From NCBI GenBank assembly GCA_016508695.1, contig VNKQ01000018.1:868001-932000 (forward strand): a DNA stretch of 64,000 nucleotides, in the 5' to 3' direction. The notes below the pieces were generated by a model. It ran no database searches, was not told the origin of the DNA, and saw nothing but the letters and a program-made list of their open reading frames with translations. The stretch comes from Hyphodiscus hymeniophilus (Eukaryota > Ascomycota > Leotiomycetes > Helotiales > Hyphodiscaceae). Positions 54,088-64,000 of this stretch are shown one piece after another. Each line of letters begins with the position of its first letter. Position 1 is the stretch's first letter. Position numbers and translations under genes: made by a program.

Positions 54088-55909
54088 ATTCCACTGCTTC
54101 GCCCTCCTCCTGTTCTTTGTGACATAATATATTTTGGTAAGAAGAAACAGCACGACGGCTGACAGATTGATGATGATAAGCTGGGTATTTCCCCGGTGAT
54201 ACAGCGGCTTATCATCCGTCCGATAGATGAAATTAGCACAGATATTGCCGAGCTGTACCATCATGTTGTAGAGCGCGGCACTGACAGAGCGTGCGCCAAC
54301 ATTGTTTGCGTTCTTGGATGTCCAGGCAACGAGAATGGTGTGGCAGTAAGGGTAAGAGAGAAGGACCGTTGTCAGGGCGTAGGTTCCCCACTTGTCCACC
54401 TCCGTCCCAGGCCAAAAGCGAAGAGCGATTACGCAAAGAAGAGTCCAGAGGGGTTGGAGCATGGAGACTAGGGTTCGTTCGTTTGTGCATTCCGATAGTC
54501 GTGTGATGAGGAGTAGTGTACATATGTGGAAGAAGGAGTATGGAATCGTTAGAAGATTGACGTTGAAGGTGCTGAAGCCAAGACTCTTGAGGGTAAGAGT
54601 GACGTAGGTTGTTGGCGGGGTTTGTGGAATAAACGCAATGAGATCGATTGCGTATAATGGCCATAGGTCGTAGTCTTTCGCAGCCTGCCAAAGCCGGCGG
54701 GGTGTTATGGCTTGACGGTTGTGCATGTCGCCCTTAGACGGATCATCGCGGAGAACCCGATTAACCACTATGGAGATTTCGCGTTCTGTAAACCATCCGT
54801 TAGGACGGAACCATGCTTTTGTCTGAACAGCGTATGCGGGCATCATGAAGAAAGATGCAACGCCAACGACGAAAGTGATGAGTCCCTCGATCAGAAAAAG
54901 CCAACGCCATCCCGCCCACCCTGCAACCCCGCGCAAGTGAAGGAGAGCGAACGCAAGAATGGAGGTGATAATCGTGGTAGCAGAGAGTGTAGTCCAGAAA
55001 TAGCTGGCGATAGATTAGCGTAGGATGGTGAGAGGGGATGGAATATAGACCTTAGTCTGATAGGGAGTTCTCTGGATGTGTAAAAGTATGAGAGCCAGAG
55101 TACAATATCAGGAATGAAACCACCCTGAGAGGAATTAGCTTGATTCCAAATGTTCCGCGCTCGGCCTATCCACGAACCTCTAACAGACCTAGCAAGCTAC
55201 GAGTGGCATAAAATCCATTCTTCCCCTTGATCGCACACTGAGACATGGCGACGATAGACCAAATGGTGATTTGGAGAGGGATCCATCGATCGGGCCCAAG
55301 CTTCTTGGAGACCAGTTGCGAGGGAAGTTCAGCTAGAAGAAAACTGAAGAGGAAGATAGTGTTTCCAAAATTATACTCAGAATTTTGTTAAGTAAATAAT
55401 ACTCCACGGAGAGCTGAGACATACGATCGGTGCTCAAATGTAAATCATCAAGCAGATTATCCGCGACAGCCTGTGTAAGATTTCCTCGGTCAACCTGCAG
55501 ACCAAAGAACATGACACACTAGGATTGAGTCTGCAAGTAAACAAACTTGCTCGAATAACCTCACAGCCCAAAGACAAACACGCCAGTCCAATCGACGAAC
55601 GAGCTTCTTCTCCTCCTCTTCGGCCCACGTAAATGAGGGGTCGAACACATGTCGGCACTCATACTCTGCCTTTTTGTATACCGCAGTCCAATGATTAGCA
55701 ACATCGGGATCTAAGAAAGGATTCCTCTTAATCGCTTCCCCATCTTCGTCGGAGTCGGAGGCGGTGAAAATGAACGGGCCATTCTTTGGAACTGGAATGC
55801 CGCTGAAAGTGGCAACCTCGTCAAACTGAAGACTACCGTCAAGCTTCTCTTGCTTTCGTGTCGAGTCTGCCAAGGCATGGGCAGTCTTCGATTCCGGGTT
55901 GCTCGCCAT
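54073..55909 (-). pseudogene. Dal5/ACS-family MFS transporter, 3' end replaced by a hAT insertion
   Basis: Exon blocks are 55565-55909, 55425-55518, about 55178-55375, 55051-55124 and 54073-55003. The N-terminus (MASNPESK) leads to RRLDWRVCLWA, VMFFGLQVDRGNLTQAVADN, YNFGNTIFLFSFLLAELPSQL, KLGPDRWIPLQ, then GWAGWRWLFLIEGLITFVVG and SKNANNVGARSVSAALYNM near the C-terminus. This is the anion:cation symporter family that includes yeast Dal5 and the sulfur transporter Soa1. Two faults: the last 29 codons have been displaced 6.85 kb by a transposon, so the frame now ends in transposon-coded QRIQ; and the join between exons 2 and 3 is one base out of frame, with no canonical acceptor giving the expected sequence. 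It lies beside sulfonate and sulfate-ester genes, which suggests a former organosulfur uptake role. Confidence 0.85.
54088..54095. repeat. Right target-site duplication ATTCCACT
   Basis: Exact copy of 47240-47247. Confidence 0.88.
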
Positions 55910-57405
55910 AATGATCGATCTCGTTGAGACCTTGATGTCCAAGCAAAGTTTTAGGGGCTTTGTAACATTCTTAAGTACCATGCAAACGCAAATTCCTGTG
56001 ATGCAGGATGAAGTATTTGAAAAACTCCATGGGGGTCATACCCACAATCAGGGACTTTATTGAGTTCGTCTCCATAGTCGCCACCACCCAGTTCAAGTAC
56101 TGATACCCCATTTGGGTGGGTGGACCTGCTAGCAAACCCTTCTGCCATACAAATAGCCATGGCCGTGGGTACAGTCGAGATGGTCAGTGTAACTGATCAG
56201 ATCTTCAGGGAGCCGAGCAGGGCCACAGCCGCGATAATCGTCAGATGTTGCTTTCACATTGGTGGAAACGAAGGTTTCCTTTCATGCAAGGACACTCAAA
56301 TCTTGCAATTGACCGTATGTCACTGAGAGACTTCTCCCGGTCCAATCGGACAAGTCAATGGAGCGACAACTTGGGGATCAGCTATGATCCATTATATTCG
56401 CCATTGAGGAGAAAAATGCAGTGATACCAAGATTTTTCAGAAACACACACTTGCGGCCACGCTCGGAGAAATGATCAGCATGAACTTCATGTCATGCTTT
56501 TGTTTCTGTAACCCTAAGTAATCGAGGAGATAAGAGAAATATACATGGGGAAGGTTGGTACTCATATCACGCGATGATGTGGCCTGGGATCATCCCCCCC
56601 TCCTTCATATCAAGCAATTTCATAAGAGACTCGCAAAGTACTATCCACTTCGGATTTGCATGCTGCGCGTACTTCGTCGAATTATCAGCTCGATTGCTGA
56701 AGGCTGTATACTTCCAGGTGTTGTCATAGTCCCCAGCGAAGTCGTGCTTCGCTAAGCGAAAGAGAATTGAATGTGACCGTAGCAGACACAGTCTTGCATT
56801 AGTCAAACATTACTTTCAAAAGCTGGTTTGCGGCCGAAACCGACCTGGGTGATAGAGCTTCAATGAAGGAGGGTTCGGTGAAGAACAATCTGGTAGAAGC
56901 TGGATGCAGTGATGAGATGTCGTCGAGGAAAGCGAGGTTTGAAGCGAGACGTGCTACTGGACGTGATTGGTTACGACGAAAGGAGGATTTAACTCGAGGC
57001 TTTTTTATTTGAGCGGATGAAAGGATGGAGAGAAAAAAAATGTCTGCTAGGTAGTATAAAATAGCTCGAACCTTTGAAGAGAATGTAGACTTTGGAATAT
57101 AGTAGGAAAATGAAACGGAATCTGGGACTAGGAGAGCTTTGTACTCGTGAGTCGTGAGCCGCACCATCTGTGATACCGAGGCAGTCAGCAATTGAGGGTC
57201 AGCCATTGATTATACGCTCATCGTAGTCAGTTCCTCCGGCTCGAGGTTAAACTGCCTGATTTAATGTTTTGGCGAACATCATTTCTTCAATGACTCTTTC
57301 ATCACAGATATCATCAATCTTCGGGCTAACATCAAGGGCATTTCGAGCTATATACCAAAAATAACGAGGTATAAACATGTAAATCTTCCAACCATCTCTT
57401 TGAAT
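55910..57405. other. 1.5-kb region without a clear gene
   Basis: A minus-strand frame of 135 codons (56799-57206) has no recognised domain. Other ORFs are short. It would contain the transporter promoter and the 3' end of the TauD-like gene. Confidence 0.4.
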
Positions 57406-58565
57406 TTAAGAAGCGGTTTCAGCAAGAGATTCGCTCCTGCTCTTACTCTCCGGATCAAAAAACGGCTTCTCACCCACACTAACAGTTCTAACACCATATC
57501 TCTCTCCTTGACCGTCGATATCATACGTCGCCGTGTGGAAAACGGAGCGATTATCCCAAATCGCAATATCGTTCTTGTTCTGCCACTTGAACCTCACTTG
57601 CAAGTCATGGTTATCAACTAGTAACCTCACAAACCAATCCAGCAACGCCTTGCTCTCTAACTCCGTAACCCCGTCGATCGTGCTCACGTGTCCGCCGACA
57701 GGAAAGACGCTCTTCCATCCGGTTACCGGGTTGGTGCGGACAACAGGATGGACAGCTTTCAATTCCTTCCCAACATTCTCTGGGGCTCCTCTCGGCTTGT
57801 CATAGATCTGATAACCGCCTCGCTCGGCAGCAGCTATGAAACCCGGCTGTTCGAACGTCGCCGTCAAACTTTCCAAAAACTTCTGGTAGGGGGCAGAGAT
57901 GCGATCGTAGATCTCATATCCTGAAGCCCACAAGGTATCGCCGCCAGTCTTGGGGAGGACCTCAAGACGCAAGCTCGAATAGTCTGCGGGTTTGGGCTCG
58001 AATGCGATGTCAGAGTGCCATTGGCCTGAGCTCTGCTTCTTAGGTTGCAGGGTACTTGCTTTCCCGGCGCCGATGTAGAGCTTTTTGTTGAGTTCCGAAT
58101 CGATGGTCGAGATTTCGGGGTCAGTGACGCGGTAGCCTTCACGCTCACTGTTAAGAATGGGATGGATGTGTAGGCCAGAGGATGCGGGTTTGCCGGCTAG
58201 GAGTCCGATCTTTTGGACCAATTCCTTTTGCAGATCGGCGGTAAGGTTGTCTTGGGAGCGAAAGAAGACGACACCGCGTTGAGAGACTGGGGTCGTTAGC
58301 TTGGCTCTGGACGAGAGTGTGGGAGGGAGAAGGGCTTACTGGTGAGTGCGAGTTCTCGGAGCAGGTCATCGGAATTAGGTGCTTTGAGCAAGCTTACCAG
58401 ATTAACGTGAGGATATTCTCGTCCGATAATGGGAGTCACTTCGAAATGCTCATACTGATCCAGTATACCGGTCGCCTTCACCCATGGCTTCGTGGCTTGG
58501 CTGGAGGCTTTGACGTGGATTGGGATGTCGACTTGGGGCTGGACTTCGGTGGCTGAGGGGGCCAT
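57406..58565 (-). CDS. TauD/TfdA-family Fe(II)/2-oxoglutarate dioxygenase (sulfonate dioxygenase-like)
   Basis: Exons 58340-58565 and 57406-58286 (53-bp intron with GCTAACG branch) give 368 aa. The jelly-roll core shows QRGVVFFRSQDNL, the metal triad start QWHSDIAFEP (H-x-D), ADYSSLRLEVLP, NPVTGWKSVFPVGGHV, then DIAIWDNRSVFHTATYD (distal His) and GERYGVRTVSV (2-oxoglutarate-binding Arg). All cofactor ligands are present. Yeast Jlp1 and related fungal enzymes release sulfite from taurine and alkyl sulfonates under sulfur limitation; others act on alpha-keto or phenoxy acids. Neighbouring sulfatase and Dal5-type transporter genes favour the sulfur role. TATAAAAG on the minus strand at 58671-58678 lies about 106 bp upstream. 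Confidence 0.85.
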
Positions 58566-59492
58566 GGTTGCGATGTCTAGGGTTGAGTATTTACTTTCTG
58601 ACGATGCGGACGAACGATCAACTCGATGGTCTTCAGGGATAGAGAGCTTGATATCATGGAGAGAACAGGTCTTTTATAACTAGAGGATAAGTGGAGCTGG
58701 TCTAGGCATTTATACTTGATGAATACCTAGGTAGCCAGCACGCAACCGCTCATGAAAACAGAGAGTTCTGGATAGCACGGCAACGTGCTTGGTGATTCGA
58801 GGTCAACGATTGGGAGGAAATACAACGTCGGCGAGATTGTGTGCGGTTTATGGCGCAGATTGGGTCTACTCAGATGGGTGTGGTGCCTCTCTTGCTCGCA
58901 TCAGCTATAACGCCATTGAGAGGGCGGTCGTCCCTGGCCTGATGTTGCTTGCAACCCAAGCCCCGCAGTGAATGAATGAAGGAATGAAAGGTCAACCATT
59001 GGTGGGAAGATGTGGTAGGTAGATAAGTAGGTAGACTTAGAAGGCTGAACTTTGGCCTCATGTCACCCCCACATGACGCCATTCACCATGCTTATGAGCA
59101 CCACCACCAGCAGATGTCTCTCTTATTGCTGCACGATTTACCACCAGAATGAGCAATAATGGGGTTTAAGTGAGCTGATTAGAATGGAATTTCTCTGACA
59201 GGGCACTTGCCAGTTGGTTGGTGGTGCCACAGACCTACCCGGGCCTGATGGTGCCATTGGGAATGGGAAGAAGAGACGAGACGTGCCGATGTGGCTTCGG
59301 GAGCAGAACCCCAGAGCTTCTGGAGGTCACCAATGCTTCTACATATATATAAACAGGCCCATACACGGAACTTTTAAGTCCTAACTCCACTCCAACGGTT
59401 TACCTACTGCTGGTATCCCCAGCCAAGGGAAACCAAGTGATCCTTGCATGCTGCCAGAAACAGGCCTTATGACAGTCTATTTACCAAGGAGA
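58566..59492. other. Intergenic
   Basis: About 0.9 kb between the TauD gene start and the sulfatase stop. Besides the TauD TATA box there is a plus-strand TATATATAAA near 59346. An ORF beyond it merely overlaps the sulfatase antisense, so no gene is assigned. Confidence 0.4.
58671..58678 (-). promoter_or_regulatory. TATA box of the TauD-like gene
   Basis: TATAAAAG on the minus strand, about 106 bp before the ATG at 58565. Confidence 0.5.
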
Positions 59493-61487
59493 TCACAAGT
59501 CTTCTTCTTTCCACTCATCAAAGTTCACCAGCGCCTGTGGTCCTTCGCTTTCGAGTATATATCCCAACTCGCACTTGTCAAAGCTCACTTTCTCTGCCGT
59601 GCTTGCATAAAAGTCATCAAATTCTACGCGCATTGCATCTGCAAGTGTCTTTATATCTCCTCTTGGGTGGAGGACTGACCATGGATCGACACACGTAGCG
59701 CCGCGACATGACTTGGTGACCATGAGGAGAGCGTCAAGTCGAGGCAGCACTTTCGAAGGCGGAAGTCTAAAAATTTTGGGTAGCTCAGACGATGAAGAGA
59801 TTGAGGGATGGATGTTATTAATTTGATGAGGATCGGCCTAATCGGCTTGTCAGTTGTCTGGCTTAATGGCAGGTGGACTGATCGCCTACTGTCAGATCAT
59901 ACAACTCATGCTCGTTTGTACACCAAACGGAGTAGTAAATGTTGTACTCTTTCCCAACGACTCTCAAAGCCTTATATGTGTTGTTTGATCCGTATGCCAC
60001 TATTGACCCCAGGTTTCAGTGCTTTTTCAATAACTCACACATCAACAACCTTTTCGATCAAGAGAACTCACCGATTTTCCCGTCATCCAATGAGAACTTA
60101 TAGATTCCCTCAGGAAGGCTTCGGCCCCAGAACTCGACGTTGACATGTTCCTGCCTCTCAATCTTCGCGCGCGTGATGTCTTTCTTGTTAAGGGGGATTG
60201 GACTTCCATCAAGGTCGGGTTTCTTGTAATCACCACCTGCCAGCTTCAGGATCGTAGGTGCTAGGTCTGTATGCGCAGATACAATATCTGCTTCCCCAAT
60301 TGGCACTCCAGGGCCGCGGATGACGAGCGGAATGTTGATATCTTCTTCAAACCCACACTCTTTGCCCGGAGCCAGGCGGTGTTGCGAAATGTGGTATCCA
60401 TTATCTGTAGTGTAGATGACATATGTGTTGTCCAGGATTCCGTATCCATCGAGCCTGGAAATGACGCCTTCGACGAGTTCGTCGACTGCTTGTAGCGATT
60501 GAAGCCTCGCCCGATAGAATTCATCGTTATATGAGACGATTTCATCGGTGAGTCTATCGAGGTGTTTGACCCATGACGCTCCTCCAGCCTAGGCTCATCA
60601 GCAAATGTCATCGCCAGCTCGAATTTGCAAGAATACCTTGGTTGGATTGAAGTTTGCCTTCCGGGGTACCTTAGCACCTGGAAACAAATGCTTATGTCTC
60701 TCTGCAGGGATTGGAGCAGTCATTACAACCTCCCTACCAGACTTGTTTTGGCTTGGGGCATCAAAATTATAAGGATTCACATTCGAATGCGGTGCAACTG
60801 GCGCCAATGTCAGAAAGAACGGTTTCCCAGAATTCACGCCCTCATCTAATAATGCGTACGCCTTGCCAGCCAGAACGTCTGTCGAGTATTCGCCTTCGTG
60901 GCTTACAGGCGGATGCTCATTTCGCTGGAAAGTCGCATTTAGATAGGAGTAGGTATAAGGATCTAGAAGAAAGTCGGAAGAAGTCCATCCGGACGGGTGA
61001 GGTGAGTTCCAATTTTCCACCGTATGCGAGTTGAACAGTTTCCCTGTGTAGTACGTGCTATAGCCAGCATCCTGAAGCCATAATGGAAGCCAATCTTCGT
61101 TGAATCCCTGAGCAACGAATTTTGGATATCCGCCTGTGAAGTCAGTGTGTCCTGTTCATCATGTATGGATTTTAACTCACCGTAGGGAGGAAATACATCA
61201 GTAACATTGGTGTTGTGCGCATTCCTGCCAGTCCAGAGGGTGACTCGAGAGGGACAACAAATTGCGGTCGAGCAGTAATGGCTCTTGTAGAATGTGCCGT
61301 GATCAATTATATGTTTCTTAAGTAGTGGCATATAATCAAGCGAGTCCATGTGGAGATCTTGATCATCGGTCAGGATGAAGACGATGTTTGGTCTCTCACT
61401 TTGCTTTAGAGCAACTTGCTCAATGGCACCGACCCATGTAGCGAAAGCCAATGTGAGGGCTAGAAGCTTTCTTATCGTGAAAACCAT
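59493..61487 (-). CDS. Secreted sulfatase (arylsulfatase-type)
   Basis: Exons 61181-61487, 60637-61133, 60072-60588, 59890-59999 and 59493-59837 give 591 aa, with all phases consistent. A signal peptide (MVFTIRKLLALTLAFATWVGA) is followed by RPNIVFILTDDQDL, whose two aspartates bind the metal. The modification site ICCPSRVTLWTGRNAHNTN comes next: C-x-P-S-R, where Cys becomes formylglycine. Further on are WLPLWLQDAGYSTYYTGK, FFLTLAPVAPH, and VIYTTDNGYHISQHRLAPGKE (second metal-binding set). The end runs ELYDLTADPHQINNIH, ALLMVTKSC and FDKCELGYILESEGPQ. It hydrolyses sulfate esters outside the cell. A complete gene, adjacent to the TauD-like enzyme and the broken transporter. Confidence 0.9.
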
Positions 61488-62079
61488 TTTGCTATGTCCT
61501 TTTCCAAGACTTTAGAAGAGAAGGAACCCGGACGAAGAGGAAGGTTTGCAATTCATCAACAGAGTTGACGTTGAGCACACTGACGACGATGTTGCTCGTT
61601 GTAGATGGGTCAAAACTAGGTACCTGAGGTGTCTCAGCTATGCAGGTGGAGCTAGAGGTTACCTACCTAGCGCTTGCATGCACATGAATCGGTGGTCGAT
61701 GTCTTCAGAGGTCGTTGGGCGGCTCGGCTGTTAAAATAGTGGGGTAAGATTAGGTACATATGGCGTGCCTTCAGCCAAAGATTTCGCCACGTTCAAGGTG
61801 GGAGAGAGATGGCTGCTTTAATCTCCAAACTGTGCCTGCCGCACAGTCAGTCTGACCGAATACAGTGAGAAGTTGCTGCTTCATACAACTGCGTCCGGCC
61901 CCAGACCCAATGGCGTTAGTCGCAACATGTGCATCCTGCATCAGGATCTAGACCCCTTGTCATGTCGCCGGTGCTGTAACTCCTATATCTTATACAAAGA
62001 TTTGAAGACTTTGGTCGTGTGCTGTGTATTATCTTGTAGAGGCTGCCGAGTTCCAAGCCATTGAGACAACGATGTCAGC
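61488..62079. other. Divergent upstream region
   Basis: 592 bp between the sulfatase and the MFS gene starts. No clear TATA box or gene found. Confidence 0.4.
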
Positions 62080-63995
62080 ATGATGTTAGCAGAGGATCAT
62101 GATGAACGAAGCGCGAATATAGAATCGAGTTCCTCTTCGGAATCCTCCCAGTCGATTGATTCAGATCCAGAGAGACTGCCACTTATCAATCCGGATATCG
62201 ACCCAAAAGCCCAAGATTACAAATCGATAGATGGTCGAAATGATCCGGAAACAGAACAAGAGGAATCCGAGGTTTCTGAAGAAGAAGCTACTCCCAAAAG
62301 CGTTCTGGCCATCATCAGTCTCCTCCTCATTGGTACTTTCCTGCCCTTAGTCTCTTATAGAGAGAGGAGCTGATGTGAAACTTAGGAGTCTTTATATCCA
62401 ATGCAGACGGAACACTCGTATTAGCAACATATGGCACTATTTCATCTGAGTTCGGCGCCTTTGGTGATGCGAGTTGGTTAACAACCAGCTATGCACTAGC
62501 AATGTGCGCTGTTCAACCGATCGTGGGCAAGTTGAGTGATCTCTACGGACGAAAGAGTGTGTTGTTGACCGGCTACGTTCTCTTCGCATCAGGAAGTGTG
62601 CTCACGTATGTCCAGCAGCATCCCATACACCCACTGCTGAGGTGTGACTAACGAGATCAGTGGTATGGGACAGGCTATGTGGCAAGTCATAGCTGGGAGG
62701 ATAGTGAGTGGGATTGGCGCAGCTGGTATGACAGTGATAGTCTCCATTCTCATCACGGATCTGGTTCCTCTTATCCAAGTAGCAGCTTGGCGAAGCTACG
62801 TGAACGTCGTTGCGACCTTGGGACGTAGCATTGGCGGTCCTTTGGGCGGTCTTCTGGCGGATACCATGGGTTGGAGATGGTCTTTCGTCGGCCAGGGGCC
62901 CATCATCTTGATCGCCATCTTTCTCGTAGCCTTGAAACTCCCATCCACCTCCTCTCCCCCTCTTACAAAAGGCGAGCCTTCAAAGCTCCGCAGAATCGAC
63001 TTCATCGGCGCCTTTATGCTCGCCACAACCATCGTCTCCCTGCTTGGAGCTCTCAGCCTAGGGGGACAGAACTTGCCGTGGTCACATCCCATAGTGACTG
63101 GTCTCGCACTGGGCTCTCTTCTCCTCGGCGCCTCCTTCGCAGCATACGAGGTGAGGTACGCGCTTGAGCCAATCTTCCCGCCAACCCTCGTGATCCAGCG
63201 TGACGTTGCAACACCGTACGGAATCTATGCCCTACAGACAGCCGCCCAACTAGGCGTGAATTTCTCCTCTTTCTCCGCACCCCAAAAGCAATGAAGCTAA
63301 CCATGACACACAGATGATGTACACAGTCCCACTCTACTTCCGTTCTACACAAGGATCCTCCAACACCACAGCAGGCTCGCACCTTTTCCCTGCTGTGCTA
63401 GGAAATGCCGTCGGCGGTCTCCTCTCCGGCTTCCTGATCCAACGAACAGGTCGATACAAATCCCTCACCATCCTCTCGAGCGTCTCCGCATGTCTAAGCT
63501 ACGGACTGCTCATTTTGCGATGGCATGGCCATACGAGTTGGTTGGAAAGTCTAGAAAGTAAGTGCTTCCCGTTATCTAACCCTTCTAACTGCTCTCGGTC
63601 CCTGTTTCTTCTCGGATATTTCTTCCTCCCAATAATTCTTACAATGAGCGAGTAGCTCGCCGCTTTTAGAGAGATACCTCATGGTTCTACCATTTCCCCT
63701 CCAAGTGCTTGGCAAACGCGCGGAAAATACACTGACTTCTGAGACGATAGTCGTACCGGGCGGTTTTGGTACCGGTATGGCCGGCAGCGCGACGTTCATC
63801 GCGCTCACAGTCAGCGTCGACAAGTCCGAGATCGCGGTGGCGACGGGAGGGATGTATTTGATGAGTGCGGTGGGTATGGTGGTGGGTGTTGCAGCGAGTA
63901 GCGCGATGCAGTTGTCGACCCTGAAGAATGCACTGGCGGGTAGTTTACATGGACCGGATGCTGCTGAGGTGAGATTGACTCTCGAGCGGGCGTGA
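62080..63995 (+). CDS. MFS transporter, DHA2/Vba-Fnx1-like (3' end probably outside window)
   Basis: Exons 62080-62332, 62386-62605, 62661-63255, 63314-63557 and from 63751 give at least 518 aa. A long acidic N-terminal tail (about 1-70) precedes the first helix. Then come GVFISNADGTLVLATYGTIS, the loop GKLSDLYGRKSVLL (MFS motif A), GRIVSGIGAAGMTVIVSILI, the antiporter motif GGPLGGLLADTMGWRWSF, and LYFRSTQGSSNTTAGSHLFP. The last visible part is VPGGFGTGMAGSATFIAL. The family includes yeast Vba proteins and Schizosaccharomyces Fnx1, vacuolar carriers of basic amino acids, as well as drug exporters. A stop lies at 63993-63995, but GTGAGA at 63969 could be a donor, and homologues run further, so the end given may be intronic. 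Confidence 0.8.
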
Positions 63996-64000
63996 TAGAG

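Noticed and set aside
59346..59698. Plus-strand TATATATAAA and following ORF at 59444 as a gene
   Set aside because: The ORF overlaps the last sulfatase exon antisense, and its composition is that of a shadow frame.
1..64000. tRNA, rRNA or CRISPR features
   Set aside because: A visual scan found no convincing cloverleaf with paired arms and intact T-loop, no rRNA stretches and no regularly spaced repeats. A dedicated tRNA search was not possible.

Overview
The window looks like nuclear DNA of a filamentous ascomycete (Pezizomycotina; Leotiomycetes is a guess). The reasons are short GTNNGT-AG introns of about 45-60 bp with CTRAC/CTAAC branch points, several HET-domain genes, a hydrophobin, a GPI-type class III chitinase, Fungal_trans_2 and Dal5-type genes, and one extremely AT-rich, stop-riddled block of the kind left by repeat-induced point mutation (RIP). 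No CRISPR, operon or rRNA signal is present. All gene models with introns were spliced by eye.

Layout. 1-9.2 kb: the 5' end of a cytochrome b561-type membrane protein on the left edge, a poorly resolved 3 kb, a Fungal_trans_2 regulator, a hydrophobin, a 12-cysteine secreted protein and a tiny glycine-repeat protein. 9.9-17 kb: an ADP1-like ABCG transporter with an EGF-like ectodomain, a class I/II aminotransferase, and a secreted CBM14-like protein. 17.8-27.9 kb: an incompatibility-type block with three HET-domain genes (one frameshifted), a YdcF/DUF218 protein and the C-terminal half of an MFS transporter. 28.7-29.7 kb: an internally deleted oleate hydratase. 30.8-38.3 kb: a gamma-glutamyl/glutamate-ligation neighbourhood, with an AIG2/GGCT-like cyclotransferase divergent from an amidoligase_2 gene, then two folylpolyglutamate synthase paralogues tail to tail. 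38.8-46.9 kb: a RhoGAP-like protein lacking the arginine finger, two uncharacterised genes and a chitinase.

47,248-54,087 is one 6.84 kb mobile-element block. It is bounded by a perfect 8-bp target duplication (ATTCCACT) and imperfect 22-bp inverted termini beginning CAGAGAAT, as expected of a hAT DNA transposon. A RIP-mutated Ty3/gypsy element with two 275-bp LTRs is nested inside it. The block lies in the 3' end of a Dal5-family transporter gene: the body is at 54,088-55,909 and its severed 29-codon tail is at 47,153-47,239, in frame across the target duplication.

55.9-64 kb: next to the broken transporter are a TauD-type Fe(II)/2-oxoglutarate dioxygenase and a secreted sulfatase. The three together look like an organosulfur scavenging set (compare yeast Soa1 and Jlp1) whose transporter has been lost. 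A Vba/Fnx1-like MFS gene closes the window and probably runs past its right edge.
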